Shown in pieces: positions 36,406-45,481 of a stretch of 45,485 bases of DNA. Position numbers and translations under genes: made by a program. Location: positions 1 to 45,485 of the forward strand of contig CAMDQJ010000016.1 of the NCBI GenBank assembly GCA_945905835.1. Direction: 5' to 3'. The stretch is from Asaia bogorensis (lineage in GTDB: Bacteria; Pseudomonadota; Alphaproteobacteria; Reyranellales; Reyranellaceae). Numbering within the stretch: position 1 is the stretch's first letter; every line of letters starts with the position of its first letter. The notes below the pieces were generated by a model. The model saw only the letters and a list, made by a program, of their open reading frames with translations, did not search any database and had not been told where the DNA came from.

Positions 36406-37016
36406 AATACGACGCCGTCGTTTTCGACCTGCTGACGGCACTCATCGATTCCTGGACACTGTGGAACGACGTTGCCGGTTCACCCGGGGACGGCCTGAAG
36501 TGGCGCCGACGCTACCTTGAAATCACCTACGGCTACGGCGCTTACAGACCTTATGAAACGCTGGTGCGTGAGGCAGCACGCGATGTCGGCCTGCCGGAGT
36601 CGCTTGGCGCCGATCTGGAACGCCGTTGGGACGAGCTGCAGCCCTGGCCGGAGGCGCACGGCGTACTGGTCAAGGCCGCATTGCCGCTCGCCGTGGCGAC
36701 CAATTGCTCGATTCGCCTCGGCCGCCGGGCAGCGGACCGGGTTGGCGTGCCGTTTGAGATCGTCGAGACGGCCGAGAGCATCGGCTTCTACAAGCCGCGG
36801 CCCGAGGTCTATCGCGCCGTTCTGGCCGCGTTGGGCACGGCGCCCGAACGCACGCTGTTCGTGGCGGGTTCGGCGTCGGACGTGCCGGGCGCCAAGGCTG
36901 TCGGCATGCCGGTCTATTGGCACAATCGCACAGGCCTTCCGCCCCGCGACGATGCGCGGCCCGATTTCCTCGAACCGTCGCTAAACTGCTTGGGTGATTT
37001 GCTGGCCGCGCGTTAA
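36402..37016 (+). CDS. HAD-superfamily hydrolase, haloacid dehalogenase-like
   Basis: A 204-residue protein starting at GTG 36402, which overlaps the GST stop (GTGA). The nucleophile Asp is in VVFDLLTALIDSW, the Ser/Thr motif in VATNCS, the lysine in GFYKPRPEVY and the acidic motif in VAGSASDVPGA. The layout resembles L-2-haloacid dehalogenases (FDxxxTLxD, N after the Thr). Substrate not assignable; a phosphatase is also possible, although the residue two after the nucleophile is not Asp. Confidence 0.82.
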   Translation: MKYDAVVFDLLTALIDSWTLWNDVAGSPGDGLKWRRRYLEITYGYGAYRPYETLVREAARDVGLPESLGADLERRWDELQPWPEAHGVLVKAALPLAVATNCSIRLGRRAADRVGVPFEIVETAESIGFYKPRPEVYRAVLAALGTAPERTLFVAGSASDVPGAKAVGMPVYWHNRTGLPPRDDARPDFLEPSLNCLGDLLAAR

Positions 37017-37040
37017 GCTCCTGCCAAATAGGGAGCGAAC

Positions 37041-37526
37041 GTGGTGGAAGCGGTGAAATTCAATCCGGCGGAGCACCGCTTCGGGCCAGCGCACTGGTTC
37101 GAAGACCTGAAGGTCGGCCAAAAATTCTACATCAACTCGCGCACCCAGACCGAGGCGTTGTTCGCCGCCTTCCAGCTCGCCAGCGGCGACAATCACCCGA
37201 TCCACTATGACCGCGAGTACTGCAAGGCGCAGGGTCACCGGGACATGCTGGCGCACGGGCTACAGGTGGCGATCCAGGGCGCGGCTGGCGGCGGCATCTT
37301 TCCGCATGTCATCGGCGAATCGCTGATCGGCTTTCTCGAGCAGTCGTCGCGGTTCCTGAAGCCGGTCTATGTCGGCGACACGCTCTATCCGATGCTCGAG
37401 GTGAGCGAACTGAAGCCCGGCCGCACGACGGGCGTCGCTGTGCTGAAGCTCACTATCCATAACCAGAAGGGTGAGCTGGTGTGCGACGGCGAGCACAAGT
37501 ACCTCATCAAGAAGAGGCCGCAATGA
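37041..37526 (+). CDS. MaoC-family dehydratase
   Basis: A 161-residue hot-dog-fold protein. The hydratase motif FQLASGDNHPIHYD places the catalytic Asp and His, followed by LAHGLQVA and the substrate-loop region FLKPVYVGDTLYP. It hydrates an enoyl-CoA or dehydrates a hydroxyacyl-CoA. GGGAGCGAAC precedes GTG 37041. The SDR start lies inside its last codons (ATGA-type overlap at 37523), so hydratase and reductase are coupled, a pairing expected for a small acyl-CoA cycle. Confidence 0.88.
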   Translation: MVEAVKFNPAEHRFGPAHWFEDLKVGQKFYINSRTQTEALFAAFQLASGDNHPIHYDREYCKAQGHRDMLAHGLQVAIQGAAGGGIFPHVIGESLIGFLEQSSRFLKPVYVGDTLYPMLEVSELKPGRTTGVAVLKLTIHNQKGELVCDGEHKYLIKKRPQ

Positions 37527-38287
37527 GCCTGAAGGGTAAAATCGCCTGGGTGACGGGGGGCGGCACCGGCATCGGCCGCGCCGGCGCGCTGGCGCTCGCA
37601 GCCGATGGCGCGACGGTGATTGTGTCGGGTCGCTCCGAGGCGACGCTCAAGGTGACGGTCGATCTGGTCAAGAAGGCCGGCGGCAAGGTCGAGCTGCGCA
37701 AGCTCGACGTGGCCAACAAGAAGGCGGTGGCCCGCACTGCGGCGGCAATCGAGAAGAAGCACGGCCGCATCGACATCCTGGTCAACAGTGCTGGCACCAA
37801 CGTCCCCAACCGCTCCTGGGAGGCACTCACGGTCGAGGCCTGGGAGGACGTGGTCCGCACCAATCTCGACGGCATGTTCTATTGCTGCCTCGCGGTCCTG
37901 CCGGGGATGAGGAAGCGCCGCGACGGGCTGGTCATCAACATCTCGAGCTGGTTCGGCAAGGTCGTGCTGCCGGCTGCCGGACCCAGCTACACGGCTTCGA
38001 AGTTCGGCGCGGCGGCGATGACGGAGAGCATCAACGCCGAGGAGGGCGGCAACGGCCTGCGCGCCTGTGTCATCTGCCCGGGTGAGGTGGCGACGCCCAT
38101 CCTGCTGAAGCGTCCCGTCGTGCCGCCCAAGGAGGAGCAGGACCGCATGCTGCAGGAGGAGGATTTGGGCCGCACTATCGCCTTTGTTGCCTCGATGCCG
38201 GCTCGCGCCTGTGTCAACGAGATCATCATCAGCCCGACGCACAACCGCTTCTATGGTGGCCGCGTCCTCGACACCAAGAAGAAATAG
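37523..38287 (+). CDS. Short-chain dehydrogenase/reductase
   Basis: A 254-residue SDR with the cofactor motif TGGGTGIGRA, the NSAG strand end, the catalytic Ser in NISSWFG and the Y-x3-K pair in SYTASKFG, then CPGEVATPI. It starts four bases before the MaoC stop and probably works on the same acyl chain, for example as a 3-hydroxyacyl-CoA dehydrogenase. NAD or NADP preference: the arginine in SGRSE suggests NADP, but this is uncertain. Confidence 0.9.
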   Translation: MSLKGKIAWVTGGGTGIGRAGALALAADGATVIVSGRSEATLKVTVDLVKKAGGKVELRKLDVANKKAVARTAAAIEKKHGRIDILVNSAGTNVPNRSWEALTVEAWEDVVRTNLDGMFYCCLAVLPGMRKRRDGLVINISSWFGKVVLPAAGPSYTASKFGAAAMTESINAEEGGNGLRACVICPGEVATPILLKRPVVPPKEEQDRMLQEEDLGRTIAFVASMPARACVNEIIISPTHNRFYGGRVLDTKKK

Positions 38288-38295
38288 GGGGAAAC

Positions 38296-38580
38296 ATGAT
38301 CGGCATCATCGCCAAGCTCACCATCAAGCCCGACACCAATGCCGATTTCGAGGCGACCATGAGGGCGCTGCAGGCCAAGGTGCAGACCGACGAGCCGGGC
38401 AACAAGCTCTATGCCCTGCACAAGACCGACGACGTTAATGTCTACGTTATGCTGGAACGTTACGACGACGATGCGGCGCTGGCGGCCCATCGCGCGGCGC
38501 CGCATTTCAAGGAGCTGGGCCGCAAGCTCGGCGACTATCTCTCCGGCAAGCCCGACGTGCAGCGCATGCAGGAAATCTAG
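38296..38580 (+). CDS. Antibiotic biosynthesis monooxygenase (ABM/YgiN-like) domain protein
   Basis: A 94-residue single-domain ferredoxin-like protein of the ABM family. IIAKLTIKPDTNADFEATMRAL opens the fold, then YVMLERYDDDAALAAHRAAPHFKEL carries the conserved E-x-Y and H-x3-PHF parts. Members oxidise quinols or aromatic compounds without cofactor, or simply bind small ligands. GGGGGAAAC precedes ATG 38296, 8 bases after the SDR. Confidence 0.87.
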   Translation: MIGIIAKLTIKPDTNADFEATMRALQAKVQTDEPGNKLYALHKTDDVNVYVMLERYDDDAALAAHRAAPHFKELGRKLGDYLSGKPDVQRMQEI

Positions 38581-38600
38581 GCGGGAAATCTAAAGGTAAA

Positions 38601-39668
38601 ATGGACAGCATCTTCCATCGCCATACCAAGCCCGGCACGGCGCCCGGTACGCTGGCCGGCCGTACGCCGGTACCCGACGAGGCGCTCGACTTCACCCTGG
38701 TCGAATACACGCAGGACGAGGTCGAGATCCTCAGCGAGGTGACGGTTGACGAGTGTCGTTTCCATCTCGGCACGCCCGCCCGCACCTGGATCGATGTAGC
38801 CGGCCGGCCGAGTTCGGAAATGCTGCGCGACCTCGGCATGGCCTTCAACCTGCATCCGCTGGCGCTCGAAGACGTCTTTCACTCCCACCAGAAGAGCAAG
38901 CTCGACATCTACGACGGCCAGGGCTTCGTGGTGCTCAACGATCCCGACTACGAGGAAGGCCAGCTTCTCGGCCGGCAGGTCAGCATCTTCTTCGGTGAGA
39001 ACTACGTGATCTCCTTCCATGAGCACAAGAAGGACATCTTCAAGCCGGTGCGCGAACGCCTGCGCATGCCGGGCTCGCGGCTACGCACCTTCGGCATCGA
39101 CTACCTCGTCTACGCGCTGATCGATCTGGTCGTCGACCGCAAGTTCCCGCTGATCGAGACTTTGAGTGCCCATCTCGAAGTACTGGAGGAAGAGGCGCTC
39201 GGACACCCCACCCAGAACACGCTGAACCACATCCATCTTGCGCGACGGGCGCTGGTCGCCTTCCATCGTATCGAATGGGCCGAGCGCGAGACCGTGCTGG
39301 CGATCATGCGCCCGGAAGTGCCGTTCATCATGCCGGAGACGCGCACCTATCTGCGCGACTGCTTCGACCATGCCGTGGCGGTGCTCGACCTGGTCGAGAG
39401 CTACCGCGAAATGACCAACGGCCTGATGGAAGTTTATCTCATGCACTCGTCCAACCGCATGGCCGAGGTCATGAAGTCGATGGCCCTCTTCACGGTGTTC
39501 TTCATGCCGCTCAGCTTCCTGACCGGCATCTATGGCATGAACTTCGACCGCGATGTCGGCAACATGCCCGAACTTGGCTGGGCGCACGGCTACATCTGGT
39601 TCTGGGCCCTCGTTGTCGTGGTGGTCGGCGGCCTCCTGTTCTGGCTGCGGCGCAAGCGCTGGATCTGA
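38601..39668 (+). CDS. corA: CorA-family magnesium/cobalt transporter
   Basis: A 355-residue membrane transporter with a large cytoplasmic funnel. The two C-terminal helices carry the selectivity motif YGMNF between TM1 (MALFTVFFMPLSFLTG) and the loop MPELGWAHGY, followed by TM2 and the basic tail LRRKRW. Mg2+ or Co2+ uptake is the family role; the related ZntB-type Zn2+ export lacks nothing distinguishing here. AAAGGTAAA precedes ATG 38601. Confidence 0.92.
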   Translation: MDSIFHRHTKPGTAPGTLAGRTPVPDEALDFTLVEYTQDEVEILSEVTVDECRFHLGTPARTWIDVAGRPSSEMLRDLGMAFNLHPLALEDVFHSHQKSKLDIYDGQGFVVLNDPDYEEGQLLGRQVSIFFGENYVISFHEHKKDIFKPVRERLRMPGSRLRTFGIDYLVYALIDLVVDRKFPLIETLSAHLEVLEEEALGHPTQNTLNHIHLARRALVAFHRIEWAERETVLAIMRPEVPFIMPETRTYLRDCFDHAVAVLDLVESYREMTNGLMEVYLMHSSNRMAEVMKSMALFTVFFMPLSFLTGIYGMNFDRDVGNMPELGWAHGYIWFWALVVVVVGGLLFWLRRKRWI

Positions 39669-39669
39669 C

Positions 39670-40656
39670 GTGCATCGCATCTTCGGCTCGGAACTCTCGC
39701 CTTATTCGGTGAAGGTGCGCAGCTATTTCCGCTTCAAGGACCTCCCGCATGAATGGCTGCTGCGTACTCCGGCCAATCAGGCCGAGTTCCAGAAATATGC
39801 CAAGCTGCCGCTGGTGCCGCTGGTCGTGACGCCGGAAGGGGAGGGCGTGCAGGATTCCACGCCGATCATCGAGCGCTTCGAGAAAGCCAATCCCGAGCCG
39901 TCGCTGATGCCGAAGGACGGCACGCTCGCGTTCCTCTCCGCCCTGCTCGAGGAATATGGCGATGAGTGGGGCAACAAATGGATGTTCCACTATCGCTGGG
40001 CCTATCAGCCGGATGTCTGGTCGACGGCCGAGCGCATCGCGCTGCAGATGATGGGCGCGCAGGGCACGCTCGCCGTGGCGCAGGCACGCGCCGCCGTGGC
40101 CGAGCGCATGGTCCCGCGCATTGGCTTCGTCGGCTCCAATGAAAAGACCAGGCCGCTCATCGAGGCGTCGTTCAAACGCGCGCTGGGGCTGCTCGAAGCG
40201 CATCTGGCAAACCGCACCTATGTCATGGGCGGGCGGCCCTCCATGGCCGATTTCGGCCTATGGGGTCAGCTCTACGAAGCCGCCACCGATCCGACGCCGG
40301 GCGCGATCATGCGCGCGTCGTCGCCTGAAGTGGTGGCGTGGGTCCGGCGCATGCTTCAGCCGAAGGTCGAAGGCGAATTCGAGACCTGGGGCTCGCTGGC
40401 GCCGACCTTGATGCCGCTGCTCACCGAGGAAGTCGGAGCCTGGTTCCTGCCGTGGACGGCGGCCAACGCCCAAGCCGTGACAAAGGACGAAAAGGAATTC
40501 TCGATCCCGCTACACGGTGCGCAATGGACGCAGGTGCCGCAGAAGTACCATGCGCGTTCGCTGGCCGAGATCCGCCACAAATATGCTGCGGCGAAGAATA
40601 CAACGCTCGACGAAATCCTGGCGAAGTCCGATTGCCTGCGCTGGCTAACGAACTGA
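39670..40656 (+). CDS. Glutathione S-transferase-like protein
   Basis: A 328-residue GST-fold protein from GTG 39670. The thioredoxin-like part is IFGSELSPYSVKVRSYFRFKDLPHEW and KYAKLPLVPLVVTPEGEGVQDSTPIIE. The helical part has RPSMADFGLWGQLYE. It is longer than usual GSTs, with a C-terminal extension of about 100 residues rich in helix (HARSLAEIRHKYAAA). Related long GST-like proteins are known in alphaproteobacteria, with no proven function. The start directly follows corA; its 3' end overlaps the convergent TauE gene by 12 bases. Confidence 0.82.
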   Translation: MHRIFGSELSPYSVKVRSYFRFKDLPHEWLLRTPANQAEFQKYAKLPLVPLVVTPEGEGVQDSTPIIERFEKANPEPSLMPKDGTLAFLSALLEEYGDEWGNKWMFHYRWAYQPDVWSTAERIALQMMGAQGTLAVAQARAAVAERMVPRIGFVGSNEKTRPLIEASFKRALGLLEAHLANRTYVMGGRPSMADFGLWGQLYEAATDPTPGAIMRASSPEVVAWVRRMLQPKVEGEFETWGSLAPTLMPLLTEEVGAWFLPWTAANAQAVTKDEKEFSIPLHGAQWTQVPQKYHARSLAEIRHKYAAAKNTTLDEILAKSDCLRWLTN

Positions 40657-41391
40657 CGTCGCAATCAGTATCAGTCCCGACAGGCCGAGAAAGCCCAGCA
40701 CGATCTTGCGGAACTGCCGGTCGTTGACGCGCCCGTAGAGCATTAGTCCGAGCCGCGTTCCGGTCAGGGACACCGGCAGCGCAATGATGGCCCAGACAAG
40801 GAACGTGCGGTCGAGCAGGCCACTCACGATCGCCGCTGCCAGCACCGTGGCGAGCATCGCAAAGCCATAGGGTTGGTTGACGCCGCGCTGCTCGTCCTTG
40901 CTCCAGCCGCGCAGTTGCGCCCAGACGATCGGCGCCGGGCCGGGGAGACTTGCCATGCCGCCCATCAGGCCGCCCACGAAACCCACCGCGCCGTCGGCGA
41001 TGCGCCCGCCGAAGCTCACGACCGGCGGCCGGCGCACCAGGAAGCTCCAGCTACAGTAAAGGATTAGCGCCACGCCGACGCCGAACTTCAGCGGCTGGGG
41101 TTGCACGTGCTGCAGCAGCGTCGTGCCGATCGGCACGCCGATCAGGCCGCAGATCAGGAACGGCCAGAGGCGGGGCCAGTGCATGCCGCGCCAGATTGCC
41201 GGCAGGGACTGGGCGTGACCGCCGATGGAGCAGATCGCGACCAGCGGCGCTGCCGTGAGCGGTGACATGGCGTGCAGCCAAAAGCCGAGGGCGGACAGCG
41301 CGTAGCCGGTGCCGGTCAGCCCGTTGACGAAGCCCGCGGCGAGGGCGCCGGCCACGACGAGCGCGATGGCGCCGGCCGGCGGGAAGTCCAC
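40645..41391 (-). CDS. TauE/SafE-family membrane permease
   Basis: A 248-residue protein with about eight helices and the family pattern FVNGLTGTGYALSALGF near the front, LIGVPIGTTLL, and GFVGGLMGGMASLPGPAPIVWAQLRGW in the middle repeat. Members export sulfite, sulfoacetate or similar organosulfur anions. GTG start 41391 lies 3 bases after the upstream acyl-CoA dehydrogenase stop, in one operon. Confidence 0.88.
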   Translation of the reverse strand: MDFPPAGAIALVVAGALAAGFVNGLTGTGYALSALGFWLHAMSPLTAAPLVAICSIGGHAQSLPAIWRGMHWPRLWPFLICGLIGVPIGTTLLQHVQPQPLKFGVGVALILYCSWSFLVRRPPVVSFGGRIADGAVGFVGGLMGGMASLPGPAPIVWAQLRGWSKDEQRGVNQPYGFAMLATVLAAAIVSGLLDRTFLVWAIIALPVSLTGTRLGLMLYGRVNDRQFRKIVLGFLGLSGLILIATSVR

Positions 41392-41394
41392 CCT

Positions 41395-42630
41395 CTAGGA
41401 TCCGCTCGAGAAAGCCTGGATGCCGGTCAGCGCGCGGCCGAGGATCAGCGCGTGGACGTCGTGCGTGCCCTCGTAGGTGTTCACCGCCTCGAGGTTCATG
41501 ACGTGGCGGATGACGTGATATTCGTCCGACACGCCGTTGCCGCCATGCATGTCGCGGGCGAGGCGGGCGATGTCGAGCGCCTTGCCGCAATTGTTGCGCT
41601 TGATCAGCGAGATCATCTCGGGCTGCGCCTTGCCTTCGTCCTTGAGGCGGCCGACGCGCAGGCAGGCCTGGAGGCCGAGCGCAATCTCGGTCTGCATGTC
41701 GGCGAGTTTCTTCTGGATCAACTGGTTGGCGGCGAGCGGCCGGCCGAACTGCTTGCGCTCCATCGTGTAGCTGCGCGCCTGCTTGAGGCAGAATTCGGCC
41801 GCGCCCATGGCGCCCCAGGCGATGCCGAAGCGGGCGTTGTTGAGGCAGCCGAACGGGCCACCGAGGCCGGCCGCGTTTGGCAGCATGTTTTCGACCGGCA
41901 CCATGACCTCGTCCATCATGATGGCGCCCGTCACGGAGGCACGCAGGCTGAACTTGCCCTCGATCTTGGGCGTCTCGAGCCCCTTCATGCCACGCTCGAG
42001 CACGAAGCCGCGGATGGCGCCGCCATCGAGCTTGGCCCACACCACCAGCACGTCGGCGATCGGTGAGTTGGTGATCCACATCTTGGAGCCCGAGACCTTG
42101 AATCCGCCGGGTACGGTGACGGCGCGGGTCTTCATGCCGCCGGGATCGGAGCCGTGGTCGGGCTCGGTGAGGCCGAAACAGCCGACCCACTCGCCGGTCG
42201 CGAGTTTGGGCAGGTACTTCATGCGCTGCTCTTCGGTGCCGTAGGCATAGATCGGGTGCATGACGAGGGAGGACTGCACGCTCATCGCCGAGCGGTAGCC
42301 CGAGTCGACGCGCTCGATCTCGCGGGCGACCAGGCCGTAGGTCGTGTAGTTGGCACCGGCGCAGCCGTACTTCTCGGGCAGCGTCGAGCCGAGCAGGCCG
42401 AGCGCGCCCATCTCGTTCATGATCTCGCGGTGGAACTTCTCGTGCCGGTTGGCCTCCAGCACGCGGGTCATCAGCTTTTCCTGGCAGTAATCACGCGCGG
42501 CGTCGCGGATGGCGCGCTCTTCCTCGGTCAGCTGGTCGTCGAGGAAGAACGGGTCTTCCCAGTCGAACGCCTTGGCGTCGGCACGGATGCCTTTGGCGGC
42601 ACTTTTGATCGGTGTGGCGGCGACGGACAT
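41395..42630 (-). CDS. Acyl-CoA dehydrogenase, glutaryl-CoA dehydrogenase-like
   Basis: A 411-residue flavoenzyme. [22 protein letters not shown] opens it as in glutaryl-CoA dehydrogenases, with [17 protein letters not shown] for [37 protein letters not shown] and the catalytic Glu in [17 protein letters not shown]. It oxidises and decarboxylates glutaryl-CoA to crotonyl-CoA in lysine/tryptophan breakdown. GGGAGGAAG precedes ATG 42630; twelve more upstream codons are open but not needed. Confidence 0.92.
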   Translation of the reverse strand: MSVAATPIKSAAKGIRADAKAFDWEDPFFLDDQLTEEERAIRDAARDYCQEKLMTRVLEANRHEKFHREIMNEMGALGLLGSTLPEKYGCAGANYTTYGLVAREIERVDSGYRSAMSVQSSLVMHPIYAYGTEEQRMKYLPKLATGEWVGCFGLTEPDHGSDPGGMKTRAVTVPGGFKVSGSKMWITNSPIADVLVVWAKLDGGAIRGFVLERGMKGLETPKIEGKFSLRASVTGAIMMDEVMVPVENMLPNAAGLGGPFGCLNNARFGIAWGAMGAAEFCLKQARSYTMERKQFGRPLAANQLIQKKLADMQTEIALGLQACLRVGRLKDEGKAQPEMISLIKRNNCGKALDIARLARDMHGGNGVSDEYHVIRHVMNLEAVNTYEGTHDVHALILGRALTGIQAFSSGS

Positions 42631-42719
42631 GCTTCCTCCCGGAACTCTATCCGGCGGTCTTATCAAGAAGCGCCGGTTGCGCCAACACGTGCGGGCGAGA
42701 AATGCTGCGTTTTAATGCG

Positions 42720-43420
42720 CTAGAGCTGCGTGCCCGCGCTGGTACGCCCCGTGAGCGCGCGGAATATTTCAAGGTTATGGCGGCCGAACGTCTCCGAAGC
42801 GCGCAGCTCGACGGTGCGCGGGCGGGGCAGGTCGATTTTTACGTCGGCCGCGATGCGGCCGGGTCGGGGCGTGATGACCACCACGCGATCCGACAGGAAT
42901 ACCGCTTCAGGGATCGAGTGGGTGACGAACAGCACGGTCTTGCGCGCCGATTTCTCGGTACCGACTTCGCCCAGATGCGCAGCAGCTCGAGCGCCATGTC
43001 GTCGAGCGTCATGGCGTCGAGCGCGCCGAACGGCTCGTCCATCAGCAAGAGCGGCGGGTCGAGCAGCAGGGCGCGGCAGAGGGCGGCGCGCTGCTGCATG
43101 CCGCCGGAAAGTTCGCGCGGCAGCTTGTCGGAGAAGCCGTGCAACCCCGCCATTTCCAGGAACTGGTGCGCGCGCGGCCGGAGCATAGATGCGTTCTTGC
43201 CCGCCAGCTCGGCCGGCAGCAGCACGTTGTCGAGGATCGAGCGCCATTTCAGCAGGATCGGCGCCTGGAAGACCATGCCGACATCGGGGGTCGGCCGGGT
43301 GACGATCTTGCCGTTGACGTTGATCGTTCCCTTGGTCGAGGGCCGCAGCCCGGCCACGATGCGCAGCAGCGCGGATTTACCGCAGCCGCTGGGGCCGAAG
43401 CTCTTCTGGACAGCGCGCGT
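42720..43420 (-). pseudogene. Decayed NitT/TauT-type ABC transporter ATPase (5' truncated, frameshifted)
   Basis: Walker A is present (SFGPSGCGKSALLR), then VFQAPILLKWRSILDNV, LSGGMQQRAALCR and LLLMDEPFGALDAMT. About 35 residues that should precede Walker A are replaced by unrelated sequence after a TGA near 43430. Near 42990 the frame slips by one: the H-loop part TVLFVTHSIPEAVFLSDRVVVI and the proper C-terminus (PRPRTVELRASETF) are in another frame. Its permease and binding protein are absent. Confidence 0.82.
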
Positions 43421-43490
43421 TTCGCGCGTTCATGAGCGGGCGGGACGCCTGCGGTCCGTAAGAGCATGACGCGCCACTGGAGTGGTGCGC
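43413..43490. repeat. Palindromic intergenic element
   Basis: Two hairpins lie side by side: CGCGCG-TTT-CGCGCG at 43414-43428, and CCACT-GG-AGTGG at 43474-43485 with flanking GCG/TGCGC. Between them is GGGACGCCTGCGGTCC, a motif style I associate with dispersed extragenic palindromes. It sits exactly where homology of the decayed ATPase breaks off and 10 bases from the next gene's stop. Single copy in this window. Confidence 0.35.
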
Positions 43491-43499
43491 CCCCCGCTA

Positions 43500-44471
43500 T
43501 CAGATCGCCCGCGTCACCGTCTGCGAGGCGCCGCCCCAGATCGGCAGGTAGGTCATCTTGAAGCCGGCGCCGCCGGTCAGGATAGGATGGATGGCGTCGG
43601 GTGCACTCGCCACGCCTTCACCTGTTTCGAACATGTAGCGCTGCATGCGCGCAAGGTCCCAGCCGTCGTGGCGGACGATCTTCTGCGCCATCTCGAGTGG
43701 CAGGAGAAAGACCTGCTCGCCGCGCTCGTTCTTGCGATGGATGCTCGACATGACGATGCCGGCCTTCATCGCCGTGACGATGGGCGAGAGGATGGCCTCG
43801 GGCGTGGCGCCTTCGCCGTCGCCCGGCAGAACTTCGGCGGTGCCGGAAATACCCATCACCGTGATGGCGCTCGCGTCGGCGCCGAGACCGCGTCGGGCGG
43901 TGAGCGTGGGGAAGGGGCCGTCATTGCGTTCGGCGAAGCAGAATGTGTACTTGCCCGGCTGGCCCATGGTCGCCATGTCGCCGATCTCGGGACGCGCGCC
44001 GCCGATGTTGCGGATGGTGAGCTGCAGCGCCCTGCCGATGCTGGCATTGGCGCGATTGCCGGGACCAAGGCAGTTAGTGCCGGCGTTCATGCCGAGCGTA
44101 CGAGAGATCGGGCCGTGGACGCAGAGCGCCACACAGGCGGTGCCGGTCGTCGTGGCGATGCCCAAAAGATTGAAGTCGGGCTCGAGTATCGCTTCCGCGG
44201 CCGCCAGCACGATCGGCAGCTCGGCCGGCCGGCAGCCGGCGATGACGCACTGATAGGCAACGGCTTCCGGCGTGATGTCACCGAACATCGGCGGCATGGC
44301 GCCGCGCGAGTCGGCGCGTGCCGCGACACCGGCGATCATGGCGTCGAGGCGCTTTTGTGTCGGCGGCACCAGGGGCAGGCCGTCCGAGAGCTCCGCGTCA
44401 GTAAGGGTCTGCTGTACGGCCTCCCAACCGGCCGTCTCGGCGACCACCGGCCAGCCGCACCACTCGCTCAT
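43500..44471 (-). CDS. Conserved protein of unknown function, paralogue of the upstream gene
   Basis: A 323-residue protein without signal peptide or membrane segment. Marks are LSDGLPLVPPT near the front, CVIAGCRPAELPIVLAAAEA, LEPDFNLLGIATTTG, HGPISRTLGMNAGTN, RANASIGRALQLTIRNIGGARP and QPGKYTFCFAE. The same blocks recur in order in the upstream gene, so the two are ancient paralogues and probably form a hetero-oligomer. Several Cys (including those in AGC and FCF) are conserved between them. Start ATG 44471 overlaps the upstream stop (ATGA). No enzymatic family can be named from motifs I know. Confidence 0.72.
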   Translation of the reverse strand: MSEWCGWPVVAETAGWEAVQQTLTDAELSDGLPLVPPTQKRLDAMIAGVAARADSRGAMPPMFGDITPEAVAYQCVIAGCRPAELPIVLAAAEAILEPDFNLLGIATTTGTACVALCVHGPISRTLGMNAGTNCLGPGNRANASIGRALQLTIRNIGGARPEIGDMATMGQPGKYTFCFAERNDGPFPTLTARRGLGADASAITVMGISGTAEVLPGDGEGATPEAILSPIVTAMKAGIVMSSIHRKNERGEQVFLLPLEMAQKIVRHDGWDLARMQRYMFETGEGVASAPDAIHPILTGGAGFKMTYLPIWGGASQTVTRAI

Positions 44472-45481
44472 GAGGTGATGCGCGTGCAGGCGACCGTGGT
44501 GCCGCCGAACGAGGGGATGAAGGCCGAGTGCTTGCCCGGACCGCCGGCCACGGTGATGTGGATGTCCTGCGGCGTGCGGCCGATGGACAGCCAGTCGCCA
44601 TCCGGCTTGTGGCCGGTGGTGCTGTAGGTGTCGAGGTTCTCCTTCGAGACGCGCGAGATGTGGACGCGCGAGCGCTTCCATAGTTCGTCGCGGATGCTGT
44701 CGATGGTGAAGCCGTCGCGCTTCAAGGTCGCGGCATGCTCGGGGCCGATCACGACGAACATCGGGCCCTTGCCGTAGATCGTGTTGGCGCCGGGATTGGC
44801 CATGCCGCCGGCGAAGGTCGTCAGCAGGCCGTCGCCCGTGGTCGAGCCGTGGTCGTTGAGATTGTGCGGGCCTTCGCCCGACATCACCGTGACCACGCTG
44901 TCGCTTGGCGCAAAGCCGCGCTGCACGTGATAGGGCGTCCAGGGATTGTCTTCCTCGTTCTCGCCGAAGCAGAAGGTGAATTTGGCGGGATTGCCCTGGG
45001 TCGAGCGGTCCATCTCGCCGGGCTTGGCGCCGGCGACGTTCAGTAGCATCAGTCCGAGCGCGCGGCCGATCGTGGCGTTGGCCTGCCAGCCCTGGCCGAA
45101 GCAGTTCGAACTGCAGTTGATGTTGAGTTCCTTGCGGATCGGGCCGCTCACCATGACCATCGGCGCGCAGGAATGCGTGGTCGCGAGCGAGCCGTGCAGG
45201 TTGTAGTCGGGCTCGAGCACGCCGCGCAGCGCCGCGGTCACGACGGGGAAGTACTCCGCCTTGCAGCCGGCCATCACGGCGTTGGCCGCCAGCGCCCGCA
45301 GCGTCGGCACGACCTGGCGCGGTGGCACGGCCGCGAAGGGCCGGTTGTCGCCGCGCACCGTCTCGACGAACTTGGCGACCTTCGCCTCGGTCGGGACGTA
45401 GAGCGGCATGCCGTCGCTCCAGCCCTGCTGTGTGGCGAACTCGTTGAACGCCTCGACATCCATGTCGGCGATGTCGATCAC
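44468..45481 (-). CDS. Conserved protein of unknown function, start near or beyond the window edge
   Basis: At least 337 residues from GTG 45481; the true start may be further upstream, outside the window, or at the ATG seven codons in (MDVEAFNEF). Blocks are GWSDGMPLYVPT, NAVMAGCKAEYFPVVTAA, LEPDYNLHGSLATTHSCAP, SGPIRKELNINCSSNCFGQG, QANATIGRALGLMLLNVAGAKPG, NPAKFTFCFGENEEDNPW and an extra C-terminal part (HNLNDHGSTTGDG, VIGPEHAATLKRDG, RVHISRVSKEN). Cytosolic by appearance. It is translationally coupled to its paralogue downstream. I recall such proteins near thioredoxin-like or seleno/thiol proteins in other genomes, but cannot verify that here. Confidence 0.72.
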   Translation of the reverse strand: MIDIADMDVEAFNEFATQQGWSDGMPLYVPTEAKVAKFVETVRGDNRPFAAVPPRQVVPTLRALAANAVMAGCKAEYFPVVTAALRGVLEPDYNLHGSLATTHSCAPMVMVSGPIRKELNINCSSNCFGQGWQANATIGRALGLMLLNVAGAKPGEMDRSTQGNPAKFTFCFGENEEDNPWTPYHVQRGFAPSDSVVTVMSGEGPHNLNDHGSTTGDGLLTTFAGGMANPGANTIYGKGPMFVVIGPEHAATLKRDGFTIDSIRDELWKRSRVHISRVSKENLDTYSTTGHKPDGDWLSIGRTPQDIHITVAGGPGKHSAFIPSFGGTTVACTRITS

